Of a DNA stretch of 64,000 bases, positions 34,837 through 46,813 are shown one piece after another. A program made the translations under genes and the position numbers. The stretch is from Gremmenia infestans. Taxonomy: Eukaryota > Ascomycota > Leotiomycetes > Helotiales > Hamatocanthoscyphaceae. The notes under the pieces are model-generated. The model had not been told where the DNA came from. It ran no database searches and worked only from the letters and a program-made list of their open reading frames with translations. The stretch spans positions 1,426,001-1,490,000 of the forward strand of contig JAFEVB010000036.1 in NCBI GenBank assembly GCA_032629725.1. Reading direction: 5' to 3'. The first letter of the stretch is position 1. The number at the start of each line of letters is the position of its first letter.

Positions 34837-37268
34837 TTAGGTTAGGGTGCTAATCTTAATAGTCTATAAATATCTTAAGGTCCTTAAGTGTTATCCCTAG
34901 CTCCTAGGTATTTTCTAAGTATAGGTAGTTTATCTATTTAACTAAGTACTTAATACTTCCTCTAACTTATTTATAGTCTAGTATTACTTTAACTTTATAT
35001 TTAGTATTAGGGTTAACTAGTTAGATTTTTATAACAGGCGCGGGTAGCGCCCCTAGTAGTACTAGTTTAAGGAGGGATATATAGAATACTAGATATATAT
35101 TTATTATTCTAGGTAGTGCTAATTTATAGTTAACTAGTCCTATGACTTGCTTAATTTTAAACAGCCCTAGCTTCTTATAGTCTAGTTTTATACTTAGTTA
35201 TTTTATCTTAATATTTCTTTATATTAGGTAGACCTTATCCCCCTCTTTAAGTGTAGGTTCTATACTATATTTTCCGTTATAGTATAACGCTGCTCTCTTT
35301 ATAAAGAATGCTAGGTTACTAGCTAGTTCCTTCTAAAGTGCTTTAAGGTCTTCTATCTATATAGTCGCGGATTAGTTATCTACTTCTAAGGTTATTATAA
35401 AGTGGTAGGCCTTAGGGTTATAACTATAATTCACGTATACTAGTAAGATCTTTATATTTTCCGCGGCTAATATATTATATGCAAACTAGGCAAGTAGTAG
35501 AAGTTCTATCTAGTTATTCTGCTTATAGTTTATATAATACCGGATATATATTTCTATTATCTAATTTATCTATTTAGTTTATCTATTAGTTTATAGGTGA
35601 AAACTTATTAATAGTTTCCTTTTAATACCTAGTAGAGCTATAAATGCCGTCTAGAATTTTAAAGTAAAGAGCTAATCTCTATCTAATATAATTTCTTCTA
35701 GCGCGCTATAGTTTACTACTACTACTTAGAGAAATGCCTAGGCTAAGTCTTTAGCCGTGCTTAATTCCTTATAGAGTATTATATAGGTGTATTTTATTAA
35801 CCTATCTATAATAACTAGGATAGAATCGTATTCCACTCCTATTATTAGATCCTTAGACGGTAGTAGTTTAACTATAAAGTCCTATATAATAGATATCTAG
35901 GGAGTCTTTAGTATATTAGGTGATTATATTATACTATATAGGGCGTATCGTAATGCCTTATTCTATATGCAAGTATTATACTTGCTAATAACCTCCTTAA
36001 CTATTATTTGCATACCTAGGAAATAGTATCTCCATAAGAGCCTTTCCTAGGTTCTAGTATTTCCCTAATATCTATAAGTTAGTAGCTTATATTATTCCTT
36101 AATAAATTCTTTTTAGATATTCTTAAAGATATATATCTTATTCTTATATAGTAGAAGCCCTTTTATATTCTTCTAGAAGTATTATAAGATGCCTTCTACT
36201 ACTATATCCCCTTTATATACTAATCTGATTTTATCTATAAATAGGTTACTATTAATATAGATTATAGCTGCGATTTATTATTTATTTAGGATAAGGTTAT
36301 TACTATCTTTCTAGAAGATTATAATGCCCTTTATTTCCTCTTTTATCTTATATCCTAGCTTCTAACTTAGTATATTAGCGCGTATATTCTCTATCCCCTT
36401 TATATATTTAATTTATAAGTTATAGGTAGCAAGTGTCTCTACCTATCTTATCTATCGCCTATTTAAGTCTTTAGTCGTAGTAAAGCCGATAAGATTCTTA
36501 TAATTAGTAAGAATTATTACTAGAAAGTTAGCTTTCTAAAGGTAAACCCTTTATTTCTATAATGCTTTAACTATTATTAAGAGTTTCTTATTATATATAT
36601 TATAGTTAAGTTCTATAGATATTATTTTTCTAGAGTAGTATACTACTAGATGCTAGCTACTATTCTTATATTTCTATATAAGCACTCCCTTTATTACCCT
36701 ATCTAATACGTCCGTCTCTACTATTAACTTAAGTTCTAGCTAGAAGTTCTAGCAGATAGGTTCCTCTATAAAGGCCTGCTTTAGCTCTTAGAATACCTTT
36801 TCCGCTTTATCTATCTATTTAAACTCCTTTTCCTTTTTTATTAGGTCTATAAGTAGTAGAGCCTTCTTTAAATATAACTTAATAAACTTCTAGTAGAAGT
36901 TTGCAAATCCTAGAAAAGATTACACCTATTTAACTATAGTTAGCGTCTCCTAGGTAATAATCGCTTAGACCTTTTTAGGGTCTAGGCCGATTTTCCCTAG
37001 TATAATTATATAGTCTAGAAAGGTGATTTCTTTTATATAGAAGTTGCACTTAGATAGCTTTAGGCGGAATCCCTTCGCCGTAAGTGCTTCTAAGACCTAT
37101 ATTATATATTCTATATACTATTCCTCGTCGTCTAAATATACTAGTATATTATTAAGGTAATATATATAGAACCTGTCTAAGAAAGCTCTTAATATATTAT
37201 AGTTAACTTCTTAATAGGTTACTAGGGCGTTAGTTAGCCTAAATAGTATAACCTAGTACTTATAGTAA

Positions 37269-37273
37269 CTAAA
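37269..37273. repeat. Target-site duplication of element B, left copy (CTAAA)
   Basis: CTAAA immediately before the 5' LTR of B; the matching copy is at 43839-43843. Confidence 0.9.
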
Positions 37274-37757
37274 TATTACGGACACAACATGTGACTAGGG
37301 GACCTTAGGCTCAGTGTCTGGCTTCAGACATAGGAGAACCCCTAGGAGGGAGGTTATAGTCCCGTATATATATATTTAGGTATGTTTATTAGGGAGTAGG
37401 CCTACTAATATTTAGTTATCACACTATATAATTAGTTATATAACGCGATTAACTAGTCGACTAGCGAGCAGTCGACCAGATTAATAGTAGTCAAGTCGAC
37501 CAGGGTTAACCAGCAGCATAAGGGTTCTATATAAGACTAGGTTATCACCTATTAGATAGGAGCTTCGTGCTTAACTTAAATAGTATTTCCTAATACACGC
37601 TTATTACTTTATACTTTATAATAAGCTATACTCCTAAGTATAGCAACTAGTGATCTATTAACAGATACTAACATTAACCTAATAATAACCTAGGTCTAGG
37701 GACCTACTTAAGTTATAAGACTTACCCTAGCACTATATAGGCTAGGCGATCGTTACA
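37274..37757 (+). repeat. 5' LTR of element B
   Basis: 484 bp, about 50 bp longer than the A/C LTRs because of a different U3-like segment (about 37330-37500). The last ~250 bp are shared with A and C. Confidence 0.9.
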
Positions 37758-37924
37758 CTTTAAGCACTAGTCTCTCTATCAACGGAATAATATTATCCAC
37801 CGGATCTACTAAGGGGAAGGACACTCTAACCCTAACGCTAACTCCAGCTTCCACGCCGGCACTAGCCTAGACCTCTCGCGGTATAGGAATAAACTGCGAT
37901 TATTAAGACACCTAACACGTTCCA

Positions 37925-39360
37925 TAGGGATAGGGGCAAGTTAGATAACTTCCTAACTTTAATAGATATATATATCCTATTTAACTAATACTTATTCGGA
38001 ACTAAGATAGTAAAGGTTATCTATATAATTAGTTACCTTTAGGGCGTAGCCTTTAACTAGGTTAAGACCTATATTAATAACTTTATAGCAAATAAGACCA
38101 GTTAAGGACAAGTTACAACCAGAGCAAGAACCTTAACCTAGGCTATATTTATAAGCTATAAGGCATTTAAGAAAAACATCCGATAAGTCTTTAGCGACCT
38201 TAAATAGTAAAGTATAGCCGAAATAGGAGCTATAATAACTAAAGCAGAACAAGTCAGCCTCTAAGTACACGGCTAGGTTCTAGTAGTATTTAGACATGGT
38301 AGGATAGGGCGACCGCGCCCTAACTAGCTAGTACTACGCAGGACTAAAGGACTTTATTAAGGATAAGCTAACTAGGATAGACCAACTAAATAGTCTCGCC
38401 GAAATAATTAAGGAAGCGGTTAAGATTAATAACTAATTCTTTAAGAGGTCCCTTAAATAGAAAGGGGACCTATAACTTTAGTAAACAATTAGGGAAGATA
38501 GGATTAATAGGAAGGAAGGACTAGGGGGATCTAATAGAAATTAACGCCGCTTACTAGAAGCTAAACCTACTCTCTAGGGAGAAACGGGATAAGCGATATT
38601 AAAAGGGACTCTATTTTAAGTATGGATTGCCCTGGACACCTAGTATCCTCTTATAGGTAGAAGAAGGGGAAAGGACCCTAAAAGAAACGAAATATAAGCG
38701 CGGCTATATAAACCTTAGGTGTAGCATTACGACTAGACCCTAAGGGATAGGAGTATAGCATGCAACCACCTAAGTATAAAAGCCAGGAAATAAATATAGA
38801 AGAGAAGGCAAGCCTATCTTAGAATCCTACGGACCAGCTACCTAATATGGATAAAGAATAGATTATAGCTAGTAATAAGCTTTCTATAGGAAACTGGTAG
38901 GAACCTAAAGAGGGGGATAAACCAGCCTTTAAAGGGGACTTCCAGCTAGGAATAGAGAAACTAGAAGAAGGCATATACTATATAGTTATATACTAAGATA
39001 TACGACAGTTGTCTTTAAGGGCACCTTAACGGCCTAGGATCGTTAAAGGCATCCCTAGAGAGAGATGCTAAGGCTAAGCTTAATTATAGAGCTAGGAGAC
39101 GTCTAGGAAATTACTAGTAAAGGGTTAGGAAACGCATTTAGAGGAAAACAACTTTTCCCCTATTTCCTATAAACCTAACGATTTTCGCCTAGTAATATAT
39201 TAGTAATAAAGCATAAAGCATATTCGCGCTAAACACCCTATACCAACTAATAAGGTGGGAAAGCAGTTACTAACTATAGGAAAACCAATTTATAGGATAT
39301 AAGGTCCTAGAAGGAAGACGACTAGGAAAGCAAGTGGCGGCTATAGGGGGCTAAAACCAT
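37925..39360 (+). pseudogene. gag region of element B (decayed)
   Basis: Sequence between the leader and the protease motif, collinear with the same interval of A and C. By position it is the capsid/nucleocapsid gene. No intact frame and no clear zinc knuckle remain, so the boundaries are approximate. Confidence 0.55.
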
Positions 39361-39384
39361 ATAATGCTAAACGCCTATACTAGA

Positions 39385-42300
39385 GGAAAGGAGCTACGGG
39401 TTATGCTTAACTCTAGTGCGCAGGGGAACTTTATCTTGCTAGAAGCTATAAAGAGGCTTAATATACTAGTATACGAGAGAAGGTGGAACCCTACCCACTT
39501 ACTATTATTAATAGGACGGCAATTAAAATAAATAGAGGGATAGTTAAGCATAAGACTATACCTATACAGGTAACTATTAGAGGTTACTAGGAGGAAATCA
39601 GCCTGGATATAATCCGTATTAGAGATAATCAGGCCATTTTTAGTATTTCTTAGATTAGATAACATAATCTAGAAATTAACTAGGAAACTTATAAGGTAAA
39701 GTTTACCTGATACAGCTATATATTAAAATAACTATATAGCTATAGAGAGGTTAGTGCCACCTCCTATAACGCGCTAGGGCATGCAACCCGAGGCCCTCCA
39801 CTAGATAATACAAGGTCGAAAAAGAGATACTAGTATAGTATAAGAAGTTTAAATAGATATTTAATAACCTATAAGGTAAGAAGGCCTTACCTAAATATTA
39901 ACTATAGGACTATAAGATACTACTTAAGGAAGGATGCAAACCTTCTTAGGAACCACTTCGCTAGTATAGCAAAGAAGAGATAAGACTATAGAGGGAGTAT
40001 ATTAATAAGGCGTTATCTAAGGGATAGATAAGGGAGTCGCACTCCCTATTAGGAGCGCTAATACTATTTGCAAAGAAGAAAGACAGACCGGATCAATTTT
40101 GCATTAACTACTAAAAGTTAAATAAGATAACTATAAAAAATTAATACCTACTACTATAGGCAGACAATATATAAGACCGTCTAAGAAAGGCGGTGATCTT
40201 TATATAACTAGATATAAGGGACGCATATCACCTAATCCGCATTACAAGGGCGAGGAATAGAAAACGGCATTTCAAACCAGATTTAGTTACTATAAGTACT
40301 AGGTTATACTATTTAGGCTAACTAACGCCCTAGTAACCTATTAAGAAGTTAACTATAACGCGTTAAGGGCTTTCTTAGACAGGTTCTATATATATTACCT
40401 CAAATGACGTACTAGTATATTCAGACGATAAGGAATAGCATATAGGACACGTGATATAGGTCTTAGAAGCACTTGCGGCGAAGGGATTCCGCCTAAAGCT
40501 ATCTAAGTGCAACTTCTATATAAAAGAAATCACCTTTCTAGGCTATATAATTACGCTAGGGAAAATCGGCCTGGACCCTAAAAAGGTCCGAGCGATTATT
40601 ACCTAGGAGATGCTAACTATAGTTAAATAGGTGCAATCTTTCCTAGGATTCGCAAACTTCTACTAGAAGTTTATTAAGTTATATTTAAAGAAGGCTCTGC
40701 TACTTATAGACCTAATAAAAAAGGAGAAAGAGTTTAAATAGATAGACGAAGCGGAAAAGGCATTCTAAGAGCTAAAGCAGGCCTTTATAGAGGAGCCTAT
40801 TGCTAGAACTTCTAGCTAGAACTTAAGTCCATAGCAGAAACGGACGCGTTAGATAGGGCGATAGGGGGAGTACTTATATAGAAATATAAGGATAGCAGCT
40901 AGCATCTAGTAGCATACTACTCTAGAAAAATAATATCCGTAGAACTTAACTATAATATATATAATAAGGAACTCCTAGTAATAGTTAAAGCATTATAGGA
41001 ATAGAGGGTTTACCTTTAGGGGGCTAACTTCCTAGTAATAATTCTTACTAATTATAAGAATCTTATCGGCTTTACTACGACTAAAGACTTAAATAGGCGA
41101 TAGATAAGGTAGGCAGAGACACTTGCTACCTATAACTTATAAATTAAATATATAAAGGGGATAGAGAACGCATGCGCTAATATACTAAGTTGGAAGCTAG
41201 GATATAAGGTAAAAGAGGAAATAAAGGGCATTGCGATCTTCTAGGAAGACAGCGATAACCTTATCCTAAATAAATAATAAATCGCAGCTGCAACCCGCGT
41301 TAACGGCACCTATTTACAGATAAAATTAGATCGGTATATAAAGGGGACGTTAGTAGCGGAAGGCATCTTATAATACTTCTAGAAGAATATAGAGGGGCTC
41401 CTACTATATAAGAATAAGATATATATCCCTAAGAGTATCTAGAAAGAATTTGTTAAGGAATAATATAAGCTACCAGCTTACGGATATTAGGGAAACACTA
41501 GAACCTAGGAAAGGCTCTCGCGGAGATACTATTTCCTAGGCATGCGAATAATAGTTAAGGAGGTTATTAGCAAGTGCAATACTTGCATATAGAATAAGGC
41601 ATTATAACACGCCCTATATAGTATAATGCAATCACCTAATATGCTAAAGACTCCCTAGACATCTATTATATAGGACTTTATAGTTAAACTACTACTATCT
41701 AAGGATCTAATAATAGGAGTGGAATACGATTCTATCCTAGTTATTACAGATAGGTTAATAAAATACACCTATATAATACCCTATAAGGAATTAAGCACGG
41801 CTAAAGACTTAGCCTAGGCATTTCTCTAAGTAGTAGTAGTAAACTATAGCGCGCTAGAAGAAATTATATTAGATAGAGATCAGCTCTTTACTTTAAAATT
41901 CTAGACAGCATTCACGGCTCTGCTAGGTATTAAAAGGAAACTATTAATAAGTTTTCACCTATAAACTAATAGATAAACTAAATAGATAAATTAGATAATA
42001 GAAATATATATCTAGTATTATATAAACTATAAGCAGAATAACTAGGTAGGACTTCTACCACTCGCCTAGTTCGTATATAATATATTAGCCGCGGAAAATA
42101 TAAAGATCTTACTAGTATACGCGAATTATAGTTATAACCCTAAGGCCTACCGCTCTGCGATAACCTTAGGAGTAGACAACCAATCCGCGACTATATAGGT
42201 AGAAGACCTTAAAGTACTTCAGGAAGAACTAGCCAGCGACCTGGCATTCTTTATAAAGAAAGCAGCATTATACTACAATAGAAAACGTAGTATAGAACCT

Positions 42301-42705
42301 ACGCTTAAAGAGGGGGATAAGGTCTACCTAATATAAAGAAATATTAAGACAAAACAACCAAGCACGAAACTAGACCATAAGAAGCTAGGGCTGTTTAAAG
42401 TCAAGCGAGTCGCAGGACTAGTCAACTATAAATTAGCACTACCTAGAATAATAAATATATATCTAGTATTCTATATATCCCTCCTCGAACTAGTACTACC
42501 AGGGGCGCCACCCGCGCCTGTTATAGAAATCTAACCAGTTAACCCTAACGCTAAGTATAAGATCAAAGCAATACTAGACTATAAGCAGGTTAGAAGCCAT
42601 ACTAAGTACCTAGTTAAATAGATAGGCTACCTACACTTAAAGAACACTTAGGAAATAGGGGTAATACTTAAGGATCTTAAGATATTCGCAGGCTACTAAG
42701 ATTAA
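39385..42705 (+). pseudogene. pol region of element B: protease, RT, RNase H, integrase, chromodomain (decayed)
   Basis: Readable pieces in order. An aspartic-protease-like VMLNSSAQGNFI is at about 39400-39435 (the expected Asp-Ser-Gly is altered by G-to-A changes). RT words are at 40077-40160 (KKDRPDQFCINY, then ITIKN-YLL), with LDIRDAYHLIRI near 40215 and VLVYSDDKE near 40405-40435. RNase H follows. The integrase has a zinc-finger SKCNTC near 41570 and DFIVKLLLSKDLIIGVEYDS near 41670. The chromodomain is at about 42550-42700 (KYKIKAILDYKQV, IGYLHLKNT). In-frame TAG often sits where Trp or Gln is expected, the RIP signature. No functional protein is possible. Confidence 0.8.
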
Positions 42706-42718
42706 CACCCTAACCTAA

Positions 42719-43264
42719 CTAGAATGGATCCAAGGGATTATATACCGCAAGAGACGTAATAAAGGCAGGGTTATTAAAAGGATTAGAATAGAAAGAAGGG
42801 TTATTACTAGACCTAATACTAGAGGAAGCAGGCAGGGCCCCGCGCTCGCGCTCCCTCCCCTTATACTCTTTCCGCTCCTCCTCCTTAAAAGCATTAAGCT
42901 TATTAAGAGAATTTAAACCAGTAGCGATTATACGCTGCTCCTTTTTATCCAATGCCTCTTAAAGTTTCTTAAGTCGCAGGATCTTCATAAAAGCCTCGGC
43001 CTCCTCGGCATGAAGCTTTTAGCGCTAATACTCTAGCAACTCCCACTCTATAACTTCAGGCATCCGGTTAACCTGGCGAATATTACAGGTTTTGCCCTAA
43101 CAGATACACTTAGTATAATAAGTATATTTAATATTACAAGGCGCTATATATAGTCTTTTGCTCCTTTTACAGCGAGAATAAGGAGCTATATTTTATTTAC
43201 TAGTCTTTTCTATAGCATTACTAAGAGAGAGAGAATATTAGTCGCTATTATATTTAGGTGGCAT
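42719..43264 (-). pseudogene. Antisense accessory ORF of element B (Cys-rich, decayed)
   Basis: A 182-codon frame on the strand opposite to gag-pol. It starts MPPKYNSD at 43264 and ends NPLDPF at 42719, 14 bp past the chromodomain end (convergent). The last 77 codons are uninterrupted; about five stops lie upstream. Its middle carries CKRSKRLYIAP, CNIKYTYYTKC and CQGKTCN words, a spaced-Cys arrangement like a small zinc-binding module. A charged helical part (NKLNAFKEEERKEYKGRERE) and a Ser/Asn-rich tail follow. The equivalent frame exists in A and C. Confidence 0.65.
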
Positions 43265-43354
43265 AATAAGAAGAGAAGAAGGCTATAGGCCTAACAAGAT
43301 GTTTTCCTATATTATACTTAAGCGTCAGGGCAATACTAACCAGGAGGGGAATAG

Positions 43355-43838
43355 TATTACGGATATAATATATAACTAGAGGACCTTAGGCTTAGTATCT
43401 AGCTTCAGACATAGAAGAACCCCTAGGAGGGAGGTTATAGTCATGTATATATATATTTAGGTATATTTATTAAGGAGTGGGCCTACTAACATTTAGTTAT
43501 CACACCACATAATTAGTCACGTGACGCGATCAACTAGTCGACTAGCAAGTAGTCAACCAGATCAATAGTAGTCGAGTTAACCAGGGTCGACCAGCAGTAT
43601 AAGGGTTCTATATAAGACTAGGTCGTCACCTATTAGATAGGAGCTTTATACTTAACTTAAATAGTATTTCCTAATACACGCTTATTACTTTATACTTTAT
43701 AATAAGCTATACTCCTAAGTATAGCAACTAGTGATCTATTAATAGATACCGATATTAACCTAACGACAACCTAGGTCCAGGGACCTACTTAAGTCATAAG
43801 ACTTACCCTAGCACTACGTAAGCTAGGCGATCGTTATA
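43355..43838 (+). repeat. 3' LTR of element B
   Basis: 484 bp, identical in length to the 5' LTR; differences between the two are nearly all C/T or G/A. Confidence 0.9.
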
Positions 43839-43843
43839 CTAAA
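43839..43843. repeat. Target-site duplication of element B, right copy (CTAAA)
   Basis: Matches 37269-37273. Confidence 0.9.
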
Positions 43844-46376
43844 TCTGGTTTAAAATGCTATTTTCTATTCCTTGCCCTTTATAATACAGATTAGGTAATA
43901 TGCGTCCCTTATATCTAGTTATATAAAGATCACCGCCTTTCTTAGACGGTCTTGCATATTATCTGCCTATGGTAGTAGGTATTAATTTTTTATAGTTATC
44001 TTATTTAACTTTTAGTAGTTAATACAAAATCGATCCAGTCCGTCTTTCTTCTTTACAAATAGCATTAGCGCTTCTAATAGGGAGTGCAACTCCCTTATCT
44101 ATCCCTTAGATAACGCCTTATTAATATACTCCCTCTATAGTCTTATCTCTTCTTTGCTATACAGTCGAAGTAGTTCCTAAGAAGGTTTATATCCTTCCTT
44201 AAGTAGTATCTTATAGTCCTATAGTTAATATTTAGGTAAGGCCTTCTTACCTTATAGGTTATTAAACATCTATTTAAACTTCTTATACTATACTAGTATC
44301 TCTTTTTCAACCTTTGTATTATCTAGTAGAGGGCCTCGGGTTGCGTGCCCTAGCGCGTTATAGGAGGTGGCGCTAACCTCTCTATAGCTATATAGTTATT
44401 TTAATACATAGCTGTATCAGGTAAACTTTACCTTATAAGTTTCTAGTTAATTTCTAGATTATATTATCTAATCTAAGGAAACACTAAAAATGGCCTGATT
44501 ATCTCTAATACGGATTATATCTAGGCTGATTTCCTTCTAGTAACCTCTAATAGTTACCTATATAGGTATAGTCTTATGCTTAACTATCCCTCTATTTATT
44601 TTAATCGCTGTCCTATTAATAATAGTAAGTGGGTAGGGTTTCTCCTTCTCTTTATACTAGTACGTTAAGTCTCTTTACGGCTTCTAGTAAAGATAAAGTT
44701 CCCTCTACGCACTAGAGTTAAGTATAACCCTATAGCTCCTTTCCTCTAGTATAGGCGTTTAGCGTTATATAGTTTTGGCCCTCTATAGCCGCTACTTACT
44801 TTTCTAGTTATCTTTCTTCTAGGACCTTTATATCCTATAAATTGGTTTTTCTATAGTTAGTAACTGCTTTCCCACCTTATTAGTTAGTATAGAGTGTTTA
44901 GCGCGAATATGCTTTATGCTTTATTACTAATATATTACTAGGCAAAAATTATTAGGTTTATAGGAAATAGAGGAAAAGTTATTTTCCTCTAAATGCATTT
45001 GCCTAACCCTTTACTAGTGATTTCCTAGACGTCTCCTAGCTCTATAATTAAGCTTAGCCTTAGTATCTCCTCTCTAGGGATGCTTTTCAACGATCCTAGG
45101 CTATTAAGGTGCCCTAAAGACGACTTATTATATATCTTAGTATATAACTATATAGTATATGCCTTCTTCTAGTTTCTCTATTCCTAGCTAGAAGTCCCTT
45201 TTAAAGGCCGGTTTATCCCTTCTCTTTAGGTTCCTACTAGTTTCCTGCAGAAAGCTTATTACTAGCTATAATCTATTCTTTATCTATATTAGGTAGCTGG
45301 TCTATAGGATTCTAAGATAGGCTTGCTTTCTTTTCTGCGTTTATTTCCTAGCTTTTATACTTAGGTGGTTGTATGCTATACTTCTACCCTCTTAGGGTCT
45401 AGTTATAATACTGCACCTAAGGTTTATATAGCTGCGCTTATATTTCGTTTCTTTTAGGGTCCTTTCCTCTTCTTCTGCCTATAAGAGGATGCTAGGTATC
45501 TAGGCAATCTATACTTAAAATAGAGTCCCTTTTAATATCGCTTATCCTATTTCTCTCTAGAGAGTAGGTTTAGCTTCTAGTAAGCGGCGTTAATTTCTAT
45601 TAGATCCCCCTAGTCCTTCCTTCCTATTAATCCTATCTTTTCCTAACTATTTGCTAAAGTTATAGGTTTCCTTTTATTTAAGGGACCTCTTAAAGAATCG
45701 GTTATTAATCTTAACTGCTTTCCTTAATTATTTTAGCAAGACTATTTAGTTGGTCTATCCTAGTTAGCTTATCCTTGATAAAGTTCTTTAGTCCTACGTA
45801 GTACTAGCTAGTTAGGGCGCGTATCCCTATTCTGCTATATCTAAATACTACTAGAACCTAGCCGTATACTTAGAGCTGACTTATTCTGCTTTAGTTGTTA
45901 TAGCTTCTATTTAGCTATACTTTACTATTTAAGGTCGCTAAAGACTTATTAGATGTTTTTCTTAAATGCCTTATAGCTTATAAATATAGCCTAAGTTAAG
46001 GTTCTTACTCCTAGTTATAACTCGTCCCCTAACTAGTCTTATTTGCTATAAAGTTGTTAATATAGGTCTTAACCTAGTTAAAGGCTACGCTCTAAAGGTA
46101 ACTAATTATATAGATAACCTTTACTATCTTAGTTCCAAATAAGTATTAGTTAAATAGAATATATATATCTATTAAAGTTAGGAAGTTATCTAACTTGCCC
46201 TCTATCCCTATAGAATATATTAGGTGTCTTAATAATCGCAGTTTATTCCTATACCATAAGGGTCTAGGCTAGTGCCGGCATAGAAGCTGGAGTTAGTATT
46301 AGGGTTAGGGTATTCTTCCCCTTAGTAGATCCGGTGGATAATATTATTCCATTAATAGAGAGACTAGTGCTTAAAG

Positions 46377-46808
46377 TGTAATAATCGCCTAGTCTATATA
46401 GTGCTAGGGTAAGTCTTATAACTTAAGTAGGTCCCTAGACCTAGGTTATTATTAGGTTAATATTAGTATCTATTAATAGATTACTAGTTGCTATACTTAG
46501 AAGTATAGCTTATTATAAAGTATAAAGTAATAAGCGTATATTAGGAAATACTATTTAAGTTAAGCATAAAGCTTCTATCTAATAGGTGATAACCTAGTCT
46601 TATATAGAACCGTTATGCCTTTAGATCCTGATAGATCCTAATAGGCCGCGAGGATCCCTATAGTCCTTCTCGGTCCGTCATATAACTAATATACTAGAAG
46701 AACGTTTCTTGCTTATATAAGGAAAATCTATTCCTACTAAGGGTTCTTCTACGTCTAGAGTTAGATATTAAGCCTAAGGTCCCTTGGTTATATATTATGT
46801 TCGTAATA
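46377..46808 (-). repeat. 5' LTR of element A
   Basis: 432 bp, pairs with 33775-34206. Confidence 0.88.
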
Positions 46809-46813
46809 TATAG
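46809..46813. repeat. Target-site duplication of element A, right copy (TATAG)
   Basis: Matches 33770-33774. Confidence 0.85.

Larger units (their letters stand above)
37274..43838 (+). mobile_element. Element B: Ty3/gypsy chromodomain retrotransposon (chromovirus-type), youngest
   Basis: A complete 6,565-bp element inside element A's reverse transcriptase region. LTRs are 484 bp each (37274-37757 and 43355-43838), begin TATTACGG and end CGTTACA/CGTTATA. The CTAAA duplication flanks it. A polypurine tract (AGGAGGGGAATAG) abuts the 3' LTR. The internal order gag, protease, reverse transcriptase, RNase H, integrase, chromodomain marks a Ty3/gypsy chromovirus. It retains more G/C and longer readable stretches than A or C, so it is the most recent insertion. 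It is still non-coding because of many TAG/TAA codons and a few indels. Confidence 0.93.
33775..46808 (-). mobile_element. Element A: Ty3/gypsy LTR retrotransposon, minus orientation, interrupted by B
   Basis: Inserted into the leader of element C with TATAG on both sides. LTRs (432 bp each) are 33775-34206 (3' LTR as transcribed) and 46377-46808 (5' LTR). Element B splits its internal part within the reverse transcriptase. Joining 37273 to 43844 restores continuity with the homologous stretch of B near 40260-40330. With B and one CTAAA removed it is 6,464 bp, one base different from C. So A and C are two copies of one family. Coding frames are closed by TAA/TAG throughout. Confidence 0.92.

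Noticed and set aside
39375..39665. 96-codon minus-strand open frame inside element B
   Set aside because: It is a shadow of the protease region of pol and is not conserved as a frame in A or C.
34207..43354. CRISPR or other prokaryotic-type arrays among the repeated words
   Set aside because: Repeats are explained by LTRs and copies of one retrotransposon family in a eukaryotic genome.
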